Shown: positions 62,407 through 64,000 of the stretch, one piece after another
Layout of the letters: the number at the start of each line of letters is the position of its first letter
How positions within the stretch are numbered: position 1 is the first letter of the stretch
Source of the DNA: an uncultured Gammaproteobacteria bacterium
Lineage (GTDB): Bacteria > Pseudomonadota > Gammaproteobacteria > DRJJ01
Direction: 5' to 3'
DNA length: 64,000 nt
Assembly: GCA_947258795.1 (NCBI GenBank)
Contig: CAMYJU010000003.1
Coordinates: 220,988-284,987 of the forward strand
Translations under genes and position numbers: made by a program
The notes under the pieces: generated by a model
Databases searched by the model: none
What the model was told of the DNA's origin: nothing
The model's input: the letters and a program-made list of their open reading frames with translations, nothing else

Positions 62407-63987
62407 TTATATCGTTTCTCGGACCAGCATCAGCACAACCGCAAGCGATAGTACCGCCTTGGTCAGACCGACCACCCCACCGATCACAGCGGGCTGTCCA
62501 CCTGCCTGTTTCATCGAGCCGACGGTGATCTGCATACCCAGTCCGACCAGACCGAATGCGAACAGCCAGGTGATCCATTTACGGAATGCCTTGATCTTCT
62601 TGGCCGTGTGTCGAACAGACTTATGAGCCTTCTTCAGGATCTTGTTGTTGTCTTTCGACAACACCTTCGCGTTGATCAGGCCGCGGATTGCAGTGTCATC
62701 CTCGATCGACATGATCTTGCGATTCTCGAGCAGGCGACCCAGGGCATCCTTACGGGCGGCAATCGTAACCTTGCCGGCTTCTGCTGTCAGGGAGGCGATC
62801 TGCTCATCCTTCAACAGGTTCTTTTCCTTGAAGCCCGATTCAGCTGAATTGCCGAAGTACTTGCCCTTGTAGTGGTTGGCCGGGGCAAAGATACCGGTAG
62901 TAGACAGCGCAAACAGCAGGATGAAGCCGAGTACGAATACCGGGAATTTGGCGAAGATCACATGACCGACATTGACCTTGGTCGCATGCTCTTCACGTTT
63001 CACATACCACATGGCCAGCCATAGTACGATGATCGGCAGTACCAGTACGCGGGTGATATTGAAGATCTCGGCCACCTTCAGGGTTTCGATGCCATCAGGC
63101 TGATAAGCCAGTGCCGCACCGGCCACCTGTGCCGAGTTCAGAATACCGGTACCGGCCCAGGCGCCGAACTGTACATAGCTCATATCCAGGGACTGACCGA
63201 TGATCGGGAATATGAACATACAACCGACACCCCAGAGCAGGATGGTACCAATGGTATATGCAATCTCGACCGACTTGGCCTGTACCACTGGTGACGCGGC
63301 CACGGTTGCCGATACACCACAAACCCCCATACCGGCAGAAAGTACGCCGCCCATGGAGTTCGGGATGTTACGTCTGGAACCCATCCATAACACCATACCG
63401 ACGGAACCGAGTACGAAGAAGCCGATCATGACGATGGACAGTCCACCCAGGTTCTTTAATTCGGCCGCACTATACAGGGTGCCAAGCAGAATCACGCCAG
63501 TCTTCAGGCCAAGACGTGACAGGCGTACACCGTTTTGTGCCCACTCCGGAACCTTGAACAGGTTAACGATGATGATGCCGGTAACAATACCCATTACCAC
63601 GTAGTTCAGCCCTAGTAGTTTATGGATATATTTACCGGTATCGCCGACCTTACCCATGGCCATACTGGCAACCGCAACTTCCGGTGCAATAAACCAGCGC
63701 ACCAGCATCGCAATCAGCAGAATGAACATCCCTCCTGCGATGGTTGATGAATAATAATCCCAGTGACCTTCCGTATGTGAGCCAAGCCACTGCCATAGCC
63801 CGATCAGGGCAGCAATGACGCCGAAATACAATGGTATGGTGGTTAATTCAGATAAGTACTTATATTTTTTGCCTGCTGCAAGATGCTCTATGTATGGTGC
63901 CATGATACCGCTATCTGCGAGATACCAGATAGCGAGCATGATCACACCGATTATAAAAAGCGCAGAGCTCTTTTTGGTATAAACCAT
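62407..63987 (-). CDS. YeiH-type putative sulfate/anion exporter with soluble insert
   Basis: The protein has 526 residues; common YeiH proteins have about 350. The family core (GIIIVNLFKVPEWAQNGVRL, LGLKTGVILLGTLY, GMGVCGVSATVAASPVVQAK, FGAWAGTGILNSAQVAGAAL) is present over about ten membrane segments. Between two late helices lies a charged, helical insert of about 100 residues (369-470, from APANHYKGK to KAFRK). N-terminal extra helices also lengthen it. Family members are called putative sulfate exporters, but few have been tested. AGGGGAT precedes the ATG. Confidence 0.85.
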   Translation of the reverse strand: MVYTKKSSALFIIGVIMLAIWYLADSGIMAPYIEHLAAGKKYKYLSELTTIPLYFGVIAALIGLWQWLGSHTEGHWDYYSSTIAGGMFILLIAMLVRWFIAPEVAVASMAMGKVGDTGKYIHKLLGLNYVVMGIVTGIIIVNLFKVPEWAQNGVRLSRLGLKTGVILLGTLYSAAELKNLGGLSIVMIGFFVLGSVGMVLWMGSRRNIPNSMGGVLSAGMGVCGVSATVAASPVVQAKSVEIAYTIGTILLWGVGCMFIFPIIGQSLDMSYVQFGAWAGTGILNSAQVAGAALAYQPDGIETLKVAEIFNITRVLVLPIIVLWLAMWYVKREEHATKVNVGHVIFAKFPVFVLGFILLFALSTTGIFAPANHYKGKYFGNSAESGFKEKNLLKDEQIASLTAEAGKVTIAARKDALGRLLENRKIMSIEDDTAIRGLINAKVLSKDNNKILKKAHKSVRHTAKKIKAFRKWITWLFAFGLVGLGMQITVGSMKQAGGQPAVIGGVVGLTKAVLSLAVVLMLVRETI

Positions 63988-64000
63988 GGTAATCCCCTTC

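Overview
The window is a chromosomal segment of a gammaproteobacterium. Gene order and protein types resemble the Chromatiales/Thiotrichales-like lineages: ftsY-ftsE-ftsX close to rpoH, M16 peptidase pair-rsmD-coaD-ferredoxin, hisBHAFIE followed by tatABC, gnnA-gnnB-lpxA, an FNR-type regulator, cytochrome P460, DsrE, superoxide-reductase-like, rhodanese, DUF523 and YeiH-type proteins. The exact taxon cannot be read from the sequence. No tRNA, rRNA or CRISPR array was recognised.

Layout. 1-4.8 kb is AT-rich accessory DNA. It holds an IS1182-type transposase tail, a Tse2/Tsi2-like toxin-immunity pair, a group II intron whose reverse transcriptase has lost its catalytic half, a rhomboid protease, a cupin, two decaying fragments and a histidine phosphatase. 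All lie on the + strand, and several are separated by attC-like inverted repeats, as in a cassette cluster without an integrase. 5.0-7.9 kb carries gnnA, gnnB and lpxA for a lipid A built on 2,3-diamino-glucose. 8.1-9.7 kb has nnrU and a lysine-rich coiled-coil membrane protein. 10-15.4 kb (minus strand) is ftsY-ftsE-ftsX, then a REC-REC-GGDEF gene, then rpoH, which has a perfect CIRCE operator in front of it. 15.5-19.7 kb has two M16 peptidases, rsmD, coaD and a ferredoxin. 19.7-26 kb has fnr, the his operon and tatABC.

26-39 kb is mixed: a DUF255 thioredoxin-fold protein, a Kazal lipoprotein, a Tat-exported SOR-like protein (a possible client of the nearby Tat system), two tandem Pro-Asp-repeat lipoproteins each with a CRP-like site upstream, an RND pump with its adaptor, gpmI, a PhnD-like binding protein, a TudS/DUF523 protein and the dead tail of a PEP-CTERM protein. 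39-47 kb has an exported rhodanese, a chemoreceptor, ppk2, a TetR regulator, a broken glgC and several enzymes of unclear role.

47.4-49.9 kb is a decayed patch with a nonsense-mutated REP-type transposase and an unrecognised dead ORF. 50-56 kb has an NlpC/P60 lipoprotein, a divergent rhodanese/MarR pair with a strong palindromic operator, a GH-like barrel, cytochrome P460 and an ECF sigma/anti-sigma pair. 56-64 kb has a hydrolase, a Sel1-repeat protein, a DsrE protein, a Ycf46-like AAA ATPase, a universal stress protein and a YeiH-type transporter with a 43-residue companion.

Main points for follow-up: the orphan Tse2/Tsi2-like pair in a possible cassette cluster; the CIRCE element on rpoH; gnnAB-lpxA; two coding sequences (M16 peptidase, glgC) that each lack about 33 internal residues; the PEP-CTERM remnant; and the MarR-type palindromes.
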